The position numbers were made by a program, and so were the translations under genes. The notes beneath the pieces were generated by a model that saw only the letters and a list, made by a program, of their open reading frames with translations, ran no database searches and was not told the origin of the DNA. 29,315 nt of DNA from Verrucomicrobiota bacterium (GTDB lineage: Bacteria > Verrucomicrobiota > Verrucomicrobiia > Opitutales > Opitutaceae), in the NCBI GenBank assembly GCA_023457035.1, contig JAEWNN010000034.1, forward strand, positions 1 to 29,315. Reading direction: 5' to 3'. This document shows positions 6,914 through 14,023 of this stretch, piece after piece. Every line of letters begins with the position of its first letter. Within the stretch, counting starts at the first letter, position 1.

Positions 6914-8761
6914 ATGCTGCGCACTCTCCTTCGCGCCATCATGCAGATTCGCCCGACCTCACTGCGGTTCGGCATCCTGCTCGCGGTGTTGGTCACCGTG
7001 ATCCCGGTGTTGGGACTGAGTGCGTACCACGCCGCCAGTGTTCACCGGCAACTGCAGGAGGACCGGCGCGCCAGCCTCGTCCGGCTGGCGGAGCAGACGG
7101 CGACCACGATCAGCTCCTATCTGGAAGGCACCCGCCAGTTGCTCGTCGCTCTCACCCACCTTGATCCAATCCGTGAGCGCCGCGCGGCCGAAGCGGCGCA
7201 ATTGTTGGGCAAACTACAGTCGCTCGCCCCGCTCTATGCCAACTTCGCACTGGTACGCGGAGACGGCACCATCATCGCCAGCACCAAGCCGATCCCCCCG
7301 GGGCTCACGTTCCGCGACCGTGTCTGGTTCCAGCGATTGCAGGCCAACCGGCAGTTCGGCATGGGCGAGCACCTGGTCAGTTTCGCGACCGGCAAACCGG
7401 CGATCAGCATGGCCTGCGCCCTGCCCGACCAGCCGGCCAGCGGTCCGCTCGACGGTGTGAACGCGCTGCTCGATCTCCAGGCGATCCAACAGGTGATCGA
7501 ACGTTTTCCCATCCGGCCCAACACCGACCTGCTGCTGCTCGACCGCCGCGGCACCATCCTGTGCCGGCGCGGCGTGCCGATCGCTTCGCCACCCGAGCAA
7601 CTGCCCGGCTGGCCCACTCTGCCGCACGACCATCGGCCCTTCACCACCACGGACAACAACGGCCAAAGACGTATCTACTACTTCACGCCAATCGCCAGCA
7701 TGGACGAGGGGCTCTGGGTGGGCACCGGAGTGAGCGAGTCCGCGATCGCGTCCGAGGCACGCAACGCCTTCCTCGGAAGCTTCACCATGACCTCGCTGCT
7801 CGCCATCATGCTCGTGCTGCTGGGCTGGTGGATCGGTGAGCGCCTGGTGCTGCGCCCCATCCAGCGCCTGAGTGTCGCCGCGGCGGCGCTAACCGGCGGC
7901 GATTGGGAAGCCCGCGCCCGGATCGCCAGCGGTGCCGCCGAACTGCGCGCCCTCGGCGAAACCTTCGACACCATGGCCGGCCACCTCCACCGCGAGATGG
8001 AGCAACTCAAGGCCGACACCTCCAGCGCCGCCCTCCGCTACAACCACCGCTCCGCCGAGCTCACCACCGCCCAGCAGCAGCTCCAGCAGGCCGTCGCGGC
8101 CTGCCAGATCACCGACACAGCGCGTCGCCAAAGCGAAGCCACAGCGCGCGCGTTTCTCGAATCGATCAACGAGATCGCCCTGTTGGTGGGCCCCGAGGGC
8201 AAGGTGCTCATGGCCAACCAGCCGTGCGCCGCGCGCCTGGGCTGCTCGCTGGCGGAACTGATCGGTTCGAACGTCTTCAACCACATGCCCCCGGAGGCGG
8301 TGTCCCGGCGTAAAGAGGTTCTGGCCACAGTGATGAGGACCCGCCAGCCGCTCTCCCTCGAGGAGCGGGACCACGACCGCCAGTCGTACATGCAGGCCAC
8401 CCCGGTGCTCGATCCGGGCGGCAACGTCTCCGCCATCGCCGTGCTCAGCTTCGACATCACCGAGCGCAAACGCATGGAGGAGCAGTTGCGCGACTCCGTC
8501 GCCGCCCTGGAGCGGGCGCTCCACGAAGTGAGGACGCTCAGCGGACTGCTGCCGATCTGCGCCGGCTGCAAAAAGATCCGCGACGATCAGGGCTACTGGC
8601 GCGAAGTCGAACAGTACCTCCAGCAGCACACCCGCGCCGAGTTCTCCCACGGCCTCTGCCCCGACTGCATGCGGCGGCTCTACCCCGAATACGCCGACGC
8701 GATCGCGGCGCGCCCGCCGCCCCCGGCCGAGGCGGGAAAACCCACCGGCCCGGCGCCGTAG
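6914..8761 (+). CDS. Membrane sensor: Cache-HAMP-PAS with C-terminal Cys-rich module, no kinase domain
   Basis: A 615-residue protein. A transmembrane helix (about residues 18-40) is followed by a ~245-residue periplasmic region typical of double Cache sensors (motifs such as FRDRVWFQRL and GLWVGTGV). A second helix (about 290-310, WWIGERLVLRPIQRL) leads into HAMP, then a coiled coil (about 370-415), then PAS (about 415-530), ending in the usual FDITERKRMEEQL. No HisKA, HATPase, GGDEF, EAL or methyl-accepting domain follows. Instead, residues ~540-595 hold LPICAGCKKIRDDQGYW, then FSHGLCPDCMRRLYPE: two CxxC pairs separated by about 30 residues, a pattern I know from the ends of other PAS and receiver proteins, probably a metal site. 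Upstream ATGs are not favoured; Met10 (6941) is an alternative start. Signal and output are unknown. Confidence 0.88.
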   Translation: MLRTLLRAIMQIRPTSLRFGILLAVLVTVIPVLGLSAYHAASVHRQLQEDRRASLVRLAEQTATTISSYLEGTRQLLVALTHLDPIRERRAAEAAQLLGKLQSLAPLYANFALVRGDGTIIASTKPIPPGLTFRDRVWFQRLQANRQFGMGEHLVSFATGKPAISMACALPDQPASGPLDGVNALLDLQAIQQVIERFPIRPNTDLLLLDRRGTILCRRGVPIASPPEQLPGWPTLPHDHRPFTTTDNNGQRRIYYFTPIASMDEGLWVGTGVSESAIASEARNAFLGSFTMTSLLAIMLVLLGWWIGERLVLRPIQRLSVAAAALTGGDWEARARIASGAAELRALGETFDTMAGHLHREMEQLKADTSSAALRYNHRSAELTTAQQQLQQAVAACQITDTARRQSEATARAFLESINEIALLVGPEGKVLMANQPCAARLGCSLAELIGSNVFNHMPPEAVSRRKEVLATVMRTRQPLSLEERDHDRQSYMQATPVLDPGGNVSAIAVLSFDITERKRMEEQLRDSVAALERALHEVRTLSGLLPICAGCKKIRDDQGYWREVEQYLQQHTRAEFSHGLCPDCMRRLYPEYADAIAARPPPPAEAGKPTGPAP

Positions 8762-8774
8762 CGGCCGCCGCCCA

Positions 8775-10178
8775 TCACGCCCGCCGCCGCAGCCGGAATG
8801 CGCCGGCGCCATCGTGTCCCTGTTCCCACGGTCGGCCGATGGCCGACTCCTCCAGCTCAAATCCGCGCCCGGTCTCGGCCTCGAGAAACGCCTCGATCAC
8901 CTCGGCGTTCTCCTCCGCCTCGAGACTGCAGGTCGAATACACGAGCTTGCCGCCGGGGCGCACGAACCGCGCCGCCGCCGCCAGCATGCGCCCCTGCACC
9001 TCCGCCAATTGCGCGAACTCGTCGGGCTTGAGCCGCCACTTCGCATCGATCCGGTGGCGGATCACGCCGGTGTTCGAGCACGGCACGTCGATGAAGACAC
9101 CGTCGAACTGGGTCGGCAGTCCGCGCGCGCCGAGGTCTTCCGGGGCGAGCTCGAGCACGTCGGTCCCCTGCGGCACGATCTCCGTCGCAAGTCCGGCCGC
9201 ACGCCAGCGGGCGATGTTCTCCTCGAAACGTTTCATCCGCCCGCCCGCGCGGTCGACGGCCACGATGCGCCCCGGGCCCATCAGGTCCGCGAGCTGCAAC
9301 GTCTTGCCGCCGGGCGCGGCGCACAGCTCCAGCCAGTTCTCGCCCGCGGCCGGCTGTGCGAGCGCCGGGGCGAGGCGCGTAGCCGGGTCCTGGAGGTAAC
9401 AATGGCCCGCGGCGAGCGCCGGCTGGATGTCGCCCCAGTGCCCATGCGCCAGCCGGAGGAAGCCGGGCCAGGGCGTCGGCACCAGCCCGGCGGTGGGCTC
9501 CGCCGCGGCGCGCCACCGCACGTGCACGTGCGCGGTCGACTGGTTCCATTCCAGCAGCGCCCGGGTCGCCTCGCCCCCGAACTCCGCCAGCCAGCGTTTC
9601 ACCAGCCAGGTCGGATGACTGAAATACACCGCCAACTCCTCGGCCGCCGCGGCAGCCGCCGGCGCGGGCGTCTCCCGCAGGCCGGGCGCCACGCGGCGCA
9701 ACACCGCGTTGACCAGCCCCGCCTCGGCCGCGCTGAGCTGGCGCTTGGCCTGTTCGACGGCGTTGTCGACGATCGCGGCCATCGGCGCATCCGGATTCTC
9801 GATCAGGTCCGCCCCCGCGATCGCCAGCAACGCCTGCAGCCGCGCCCGTGGCGCCCGTGCGATCAGCGGGCGCAACGCCTCCTCGGTGCGCCGCCAGTGG
9901 CGCAGCGCCGCATAGAAAAGGTTCTGCGCCGGACCGCGGTCGCTCAGGCCACCGGCGAGGTCGCTGAGCAGATGGTCCGCCCGGCCCCGCCCTTCGCGCC
10001 AGCCGGCGACGAGGGCGATCGCCAACGCCCAGGTTTCCGCCGCGGAGGGCCCGCGCGGTCGCCCCCCCCGTTCTCCTTCGCCCGGGCGGGGGCCCGAACG
10101 GTCGCCGGCGAAGCGGTGCTTTTGTGGCAAGTGACGCGAGGAAGACTCCATGGCCGCGGATGAGACACAGTTTGACAT
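8775..10178 (-). CDS. rsmB: 16S rRNA (cytosine-967-C5)-methyltransferase, RsmB/Sun family
   Basis: With the start at 10178 the protein has 467 residues. An N-terminal NusB-like RNA-binding domain (AAETWALAIALVAGW through LVNAVLRRVAPG) precedes a Rossmann methyltransferase. The SAM motif is ELCAAPGGKTLQLAD. The two cysteines of the m5C mechanism lie in DVPCSNTGVIRHR and YSTCSLEAEEN. The first ~45 residues are low-complexity (PRPGEGERGGRPRG) and carry no family motif, so the start is uncertain: ATG 10151 is an alternative, and the longer frame to 10295 would overlap greA. No Shine-Dalgarno is visible for either start. The gene converges on the sensor gene (13 bases between stops) and diverges from greA over 52-79 bases, so promoters must be closely packed. 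Confidence 0.9.
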   Translation of the reverse strand: MSNCVSSAAMESSSRHLPQKHRFAGDRSGPRPGEGERGGRPRGPSAAETWALAIALVAGWREGRGRADHLLSDLAGGLSDRGPAQNLFYAALRHWRRTEEALRPLIARAPRARLQALLAIAGADLIENPDAPMAAIVDNAVEQAKRQLSAAEAGLVNAVLRRVAPGLRETPAPAAAAAAEELAVYFSHPTWLVKRWLAEFGGEATRALLEWNQSTAHVHVRWRAAAEPTAGLVPTPWPGFLRLAHGHWGDIQPALAAGHCYLQDPATRLAPALAQPAAGENWLELCAAPGGKTLQLADLMGPGRIVAVDRAGGRMKRFEENIARWRAAGLATEIVPQGTDVLELAPEDLGARGLPTQFDGVFIDVPCSNTGVIRHRIDAKWRLKPDEFAQLAEVQGRMLAAAARFVRPGGKLVYSTCSLEAEENAEVIEAFLEAETGRGFELEESAIGRPWEQGHDGAGAFRLRRRA

Positions 10179-10230
10179 CGCCGCGCAATAGCCGCCAAAT
10201 CGGTCCCTTCCGCAATTCGACCAAGAATTT

Positions 10231-12078
10231 ATGAACGCTGAAGCTGTCCAAGATTTGATCTCCCAAAAGCCCGAGCTGAAAGCCTCCAAGGCCAAACTCG
10301 AGGCGATGAAGTCCGGTGCCTACTGTGTGCACCGCAGTTGGGGCTTCGGCCGCATCAAGTCCTACGACGCCGCCAGCCGCAGACTGCTCATCGATTTCGA
10401 CGGCAAGCCCGGCCACCCGATGGACCCGGCGTTCTGCATCGGCACCCTCGAGATCCTGCCCGAGAAACACCTGCTCGTCCGCAAGCAGACCGAGGCCGCC
10501 ACCATCCAGGACCTCATCGAGAACAACCCCGCGCAGCTCGTCGTCGAGGCCCTCGCGACCTACCCCAACAACGCCGCCACCGGCGTGGAGTTGGAGAACC
10601 TTTTCAGCAGCGTGATCGGCGCCGACAAGTTCAAGCGCTGGTGGACCGCCGCCAAGAAGCAGCTCGCCGGCGACCCGCGCGTCGCCGTGCCGGCCAAGCG
10701 CACCGAGGTGTTCGTCCTGCGCGACGAGCCGGTGAACGTCGAGGACGAGCTGATCGAGCAGTTCAAGAACACCCGCTCGCCCCGCCGCCGCCTGTTGATC
10801 GCAGCCGAGCTTCTCACCACCGCGAAGAAGAAGGACCTCAAGCCCCTCGCCGCCGACCTGCTCACCGACGTCGCCGCAATCGTCAAGGACACCCAGCAGC
10901 TCGAGCTCGCCGAGCGCCTCCAAGGCGCGTGGGTCCGCAACGACCTCGCCAACCTCGCCGGCCAGGACCTCGCCGCCCTCGAGCCCAAGGTCGAGGAGAT
11001 CGTCGCCAATGAGCGCGACCTCCCGGTCATCGCCGAGAAGCTGCCCACCAGCTACCACGTCCGCCTGCTCGACCTCATCCACGCCGCCCACCCGACGGCC
11101 TGGAAGGAGATCGTCTTCAACCTGCTCAAGCTCAGCTCCGGCAAGTTCACCACCGAGTGCGTGAACTTCCTGCTCGACCACGAGTGCGGCGCCGAGATCA
11201 CCAGCACCTTCCAGCGTTGGCAGGTCGAACAGAACCTGCGCGCGCCGGTGCTGCTGTGGATCGTCAAGAACCGCACCACCCGCAAGTTCTCCCGCCTGCT
11301 CAACGACCTCATCGGGCCCCGCCTGCTCACCGCGATCCTCTTCGCCATCGACTACGAGGCCCTCCAGACCGCCGGCGCCCGCCGCATGCCGCTCGCCGAC
11401 ATCCTCAGCGACGACACCGACCTCATCCCCGACCTGCTCTCCACCGCCGACCCGGAGACCGCGCGCGACCTCGCCAACACCCTCATGCTCAACCAGGGCT
11501 TCGAGGAGTTGACCAAGAAGTCCCTGCTCGCCCGCTTCATCAAGCTCTTCCCCGGCATCCAGTCCCTGGTCGCCAGCGACGAGAGCGAGAAGGGCGAGGC
11601 CCTCCTCGTCTCCAAGGACAGCTACGATCGCAAGCGCGAGGAGTACGACGCCATCGTCACCAAGAAGATTCCGGAGAACTCCAAGGCCATCGCCGCCGCC
11701 CGCGAGCACGGCGACCTCAAGGAAAACTCCGAATACAAGATGGCCAAGCAGGACCAGTCGCTCCTCCTCGCCCAGAAGAGCCAGCTCGAGCGCGAGCTGG
11801 GCAGCGCCCGCGTCACCGACTTCAAGGACGTCACCACCGACTCCGTCGGCGTCGGCTCCGTCGTCGAGTTGCGCGACCTCGGCGCCAAGAAGCTTGTCAC
11901 CTACTCGATCCTCGGCGCCTGGGACAGCAACCCCGACGCCTTCATCATGTCGTACAAGACCCCGCTCGGCCAGGCCCTCCTGTCCAAGAAGGTCGGCGAC
12001 GAAGTGAAGGTGAAGATCGCCAGCGAGGAGCACACCTACGCCATCCAGGCCATCCGCCGCCACGTCGACGCGAAGTAA
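10231..12078 (+). CDS. greA: Transcript cleavage factor GreA with long N-terminal extension
   Basis: A 615-residue protein. The last ~160 residues (from LLVSKDSYDRKREEYD) are a complete GreA/GreB: a coiled coil with the acidic tip AAREHGDLKENSEYK, which inserts into the RNA polymerase secondary channel to trigger cleavage of backtracked RNA, then the globular FKBP-like part with GSVVELRDLGAKK and SPLG-like TPLGQALL. The preceding ~450 residues are absent from ordinary GreA (~158 residues). They begin with a small beta-rich segment, VHRSWGFGRIKSYD and LLIDFDGKPGHPMDPAF (residues ~33-70), reminiscent of KOW/CarD-like modules, then an all-helical region suggestive of repeats. From memory, chlamydial GreA is likewise enlarged, so this may be a PVC-superphylum form. 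A strong terminator follows. Confidence 0.93.
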   Translation: MNAEAVQDLISQKPELKASKAKLEAMKSGAYCVHRSWGFGRIKSYDAASRRLLIDFDGKPGHPMDPAFCIGTLEILPEKHLLVRKQTEAATIQDLIENNPAQLVVEALATYPNNAATGVELENLFSSVIGADKFKRWWTAAKKQLAGDPRVAVPAKRTEVFVLRDEPVNVEDELIEQFKNTRSPRRRLLIAAELLTTAKKKDLKPLAADLLTDVAAIVKDTQQLELAERLQGAWVRNDLANLAGQDLAALEPKVEEIVANERDLPVIAEKLPTSYHVRLLDLIHAAHPTAWKEIVFNLLKLSSGKFTTECVNFLLDHECGAEITSTFQRWQVEQNLRAPVLLWIVKNRTTRKFSRLLNDLIGPRLLTAILFAIDYEALQTAGARRMPLADILSDDTDLIPDLLSTADPETARDLANTLMLNQGFEELTKKSLLARFIKLFPGIQSLVASDESEKGEALLVSKDSYDRKREEYDAIVTKKIPENSKAIAAAREHGDLKENSEYKMAKQDQSLLLAQKSQLERELGSARVTDFKDVTTDSVGVGSVVELRDLGAKKLVTYSILGAWDSNPDAFIMSYKTPLGQALLSKKVGDEVKVKIASEEHTYAIQAIRRHVDAK

Positions 12079-12106
12079 CGCTTCGCCCGACGGCATCCGT
12101 TTCCAC

Positions 12107-12136
12107 GGCCGCGCCCCCACCGGGCGCGGCCTTTTT
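12107..12136 (+). terminator. Intrinsic terminator of greA
   Basis: A perfect 10-bp stem (GGCCGCGCCC / GGGCGCGGCC) with a five-base loop is followed directly by TTTTT, 28 bases after the greA stop. This is a classic rho-independent terminator on the plus strand. Confidence 0.9.
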
Positions 12137-12307
12137 CTGGGGGCCCGGTGGAGCAGCCGCTTCCCGCCGCCGCGCCCGCGACAGCCCAACACGCATCCCC
12201 CTCCCGGGCGCGAAGCGTGGTGCCATCGGCGGAGGCCGGCGTGGCGGAGATCCACTTCCCCTCGCACGCCCCTCCGGCTCAGCCGCGATCAGGCAGTCCG
12301 CGCGCAG

Positions 12308-12326
12308 GTCCAGTCTCCGACTGGAC
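12308..12326. repeat. Palindrome GTCCAGTC-TCC-GACTGGAC
   Basis: A perfect 8-bp inverted repeat with a 3-base spacer. It is related to the palindrome at 12369-12387, which differs in one arm base pair and in spacer orientation (TCC against GGA). Confidence 0.6.
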
Positions 12327-12368
12327 GCCGGAATACGTGAGCCGGCGGTCACGGCTGGAGTCGGAGGT

Positions 12369-12387
12369 GTCCGGTCGGAGACCGGAC
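12369..12387. repeat. Palindrome GTCCGGTC-GGA-GACCGGAC
   Basis: A perfect 8-bp inverted repeat with a 3-base spacer, 42 bases after a near-identical palindrome. The spacer is the complement of the other's, so the two units may be inverted copies, as in paired REP units. Confidence 0.6.
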
Positions 12388-12459
12388 CCACGGGGCGAGC
12401 CTGCCGGCCGGTGGTTTCACCAACGGTGGCCGGAGGTTCGCTCGTGGATTTGCGCCAAT

Positions 12460-12490
12460 TGCCTGATCACGACTCGGCCGCTATCAGGCA
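12460..12490. repeat. Inverted repeat TGCCTGAT / ATCAGGCA
   Basis: Perfect 8-bp arms are separated by 15 bases. The right arm is part of an ATCAGGCAG word also present near 12289. No T-tract is present. Confidence 0.45.
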
Positions 12491-12621
12491 GCCGAGGAGC
12501 GAGCCGACGAGCGCCGAGAGCCGGAGTGCCGCGGCAAGTGACCACGCAGACCAGCGCCCCGAGCCGGATCACCAATCGGTGTGGAGCGCGTCCCTCGACG
12601 CTCGACTCTCGTCCGCATCGC

Positions 12622-12636
12622 CACGGCTCAGCCGTG
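12622..12636. repeat. Palindrome CACGGC-TCA-GCCGTG
   Basis: A perfect 6-bp inverted repeat with a 3-base spacer. Another CACGGCT word occurs near 12350. It is short, so chance cannot be excluded in DNA this GC-rich. Confidence 0.35.
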
Positions 12637-12733
12637 ACAATGCGATTGGCGGGCTCACACCTCGGAGCCCCAGGTATCTCCGGTGTAGGGCCTCAGCTTG
12701 CGGGAGCCGTTGGGGTTGCGCTTGGGCGGGGCT

Positions 12734-12753
12734 GGCGCGAGCAAGCTCGCGCC
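12734..12753. repeat. Palindrome GGCGCGAGC-AA-GCTCGCGCC
   Basis: A perfect 9-bp inverted repeat with a two-base loop, followed by CTACG. It lies 24 bases past the meaB stop, where it could act as a 3'-end hairpin for the minus-strand transcript. There is no T-run on that strand. It also resembles REP-type hairpins. Confidence 0.55.
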
Positions 12754-12777
12754 CTACGCCAACTGAATGAATACGTC

Positions 12778-13938
12778 TCAGCCGGCGAGGCCGCTGCTGG
12801 CCAGCAGTTGCTGGGCGGCGGTCACCGCTGGCAGCCGGCCGTCCGCCACGGCCTGCTCGATGTGGCGCAGATCGGCCTTCACCCCCGGGGTCCGGTAGAA
12901 CCGCGCCTTCAGCGCCTCGTGCACGAGCGCGTGCAGCCACTCCACCGCCTGCTCCTGCCGCCGCTCCCGCAGCAGCCCGGCACCACGGCAATGCGCAAAA
13001 AACGCCTCCACCTGTCGCCAGATCTCGTCGACACCTTCGCCGGTCACCGCGGAGCCGGCCAGGGCCGGCGTCGCCCAGCCCACCGTCGGGGGATTGAGGA
13101 AGTGCAGGACGCGCTGCATCTCGGCCCGCGCCGCCATCGCGCGCTGCTTGTTGTCGCCGTCGGCCTTGTTGATCACGACCAGGTCGGCCAGCTCGATGAT
13201 GCCCTTCTTGATGCCCTGCATCTCGTCGCCGGCCCCGGCGATGAGCACCACGAAGAAACAGTCGACCATCGAGCGCACGGTCACCTCGTTCTGGCCCACG
13301 CCCACCGTCTCGATCAGCAGCGTGTCGAAGCCCGCAGCCTCGCACACCAGCATCGCCTCGCGGCTCTTGCGCGCCACGCCGCCGAGCGAACCGCCCGAGG
13401 GCGAGGGCCGGATGAACGCCCGCGGATGCCGGCTGAGCTTCTCCATGCGCACCTTGTCGCCCAGCACGCTGCCGCCGTGCACGCTGCTTGAGGGATCGAC
13501 CGCCAACACCGCGACCTTGTGGCCCGCCTCGCACAACCGCGTGCCGAGGCACTCGATGAACGTGCTCTTGCCCGCGCCGGGAATGCCGGTGATGCCCACC
13601 CGCATCGCCCCGCCGGTGAAGGGCAGCAGGCGCGTGAGCAACGTCTGCGCAAGCTCCTGATGCGCCGGAGCGTTGCTTTCGATCAGCGTGATCGCGCGTG
13701 CCAACACCCCCAGGTCGCCGCTGCGCACCCCGTGGAAATAGTCGTCGAGCGAGAGCTGCCGCCGCTTCACGCCGGGCTGGTGGCGCACGTCGCCGGCCGG
13801 CTGCACCCCGCGGGCGACCTTCGTGGCGAACTCCGCCCCCGCGTTCTCCGGCACCCAATCGGGCTTCGCCTCGAGCCCATGGCCGTGGTGGCCATGGAAC
13901 TGATCGTCGTGCGGGTGGCGGGAGGGTGCGGAGGACAT
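12778..13938 (-). CDS. meaB: MeaB/ArgK-type GTPase, methylmalonyl-CoA mutase chaperone family
   Basis: A 386-residue G3E-class P-loop GTPase. Motifs are Walker A GIPGAGKS (residues 118-125), AVDPSSSVHGGSVLGDKVRM near 146-165, the ETVGVGQNEV switch block near 210-219, and the NKAD base-specificity motif at 257-260. Family members load and protect the B12-dependent methylmalonyl-CoA mutase and relatives. No mutase gene is in the window, so the partner is inferred from family. The N-terminus is about 50 residues longer than usual and contains a His-rich stretch (HPHDDQFHGHHGHG). The open frame extends upstream to 14214, but that part overlaps the kinase gene and is arginine/cysteine-rich noise; ATG 13938 is preferred. 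It lies 85 bases downstream of the hybrid kinase gene on the same strand. Confidence 0.93.
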   Translation of the reverse strand: MSSAPSRHPHDDQFHGHHGHGLEAKPDWVPENAGAEFATKVARGVQPAGDVRHQPGVKRRQLSLDDYFHGVRSGDLGVLARAITLIESNAPAHQELAQTLLTRLLPFTGGAMRVGITGIPGAGKSTFIECLGTRLCEAGHKVAVLAVDPSSSVHGGSVLGDKVRMEKLSRHPRAFIRPSPSGGSLGGVARKSREAMLVCEAAGFDTLLIETVGVGQNEVTVRSMVDCFFVVLIAGAGDEMQGIKKGIIELADLVVINKADGDNKQRAMAARAEMQRVLHFLNPPTVGWATPALAGSAVTGEGVDEIWRQVEAFFAHCRGAGLLRERRQEQAVEWLHALVHEALKARFYRTPGVKADLRHIEQAVADGRLPAVTAAQQLLASSGLAG

Positions 13939-14023
13939 GGTGGAGGAACGCTCGATGCCGCCAAAAACCTCCCGACTTGGCAACCCGGCATCGCGCGTGC
14001 GCCACGCCGGGGCGCCGAAACGG

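Larger units (their letters stand above)
12137..12777. other. Gene-free stretch rich in short perfect palindromes
   Basis: No open frame here has a recognisable product; the translations are low-complexity shadows. At least five separate inverted repeats occur: 12308-12326, 12369-12387, 12460-12490, 12622-12636 and 12734-12753. The two at 12308 and 12369 share the plan GTCC(A/G)GTC, three bases, GAC(T/C)GGAC. The word ATCAGGCAG occurs twice (about 12289 and 12483). Together they look like degraded or compound REP-type elements between the convergent greA and meaB genes. Confidence 0.6.

Noticed and set aside
8857..12267. Minus-strand open frame of 1136 codons across rsmB and greA
   Set aside because: Antisense to greA and out of frame with rsmB; the composition is that of a shadow of G/C-ending codons. 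rsmB and greA themselves carry clear family motifs.
12137..12777. Possible CRISPR array or tandem repeat array
   Set aside because: The palindromes differ in sequence and spacing. There is no regular repeat-spacer pattern and no cas gene.
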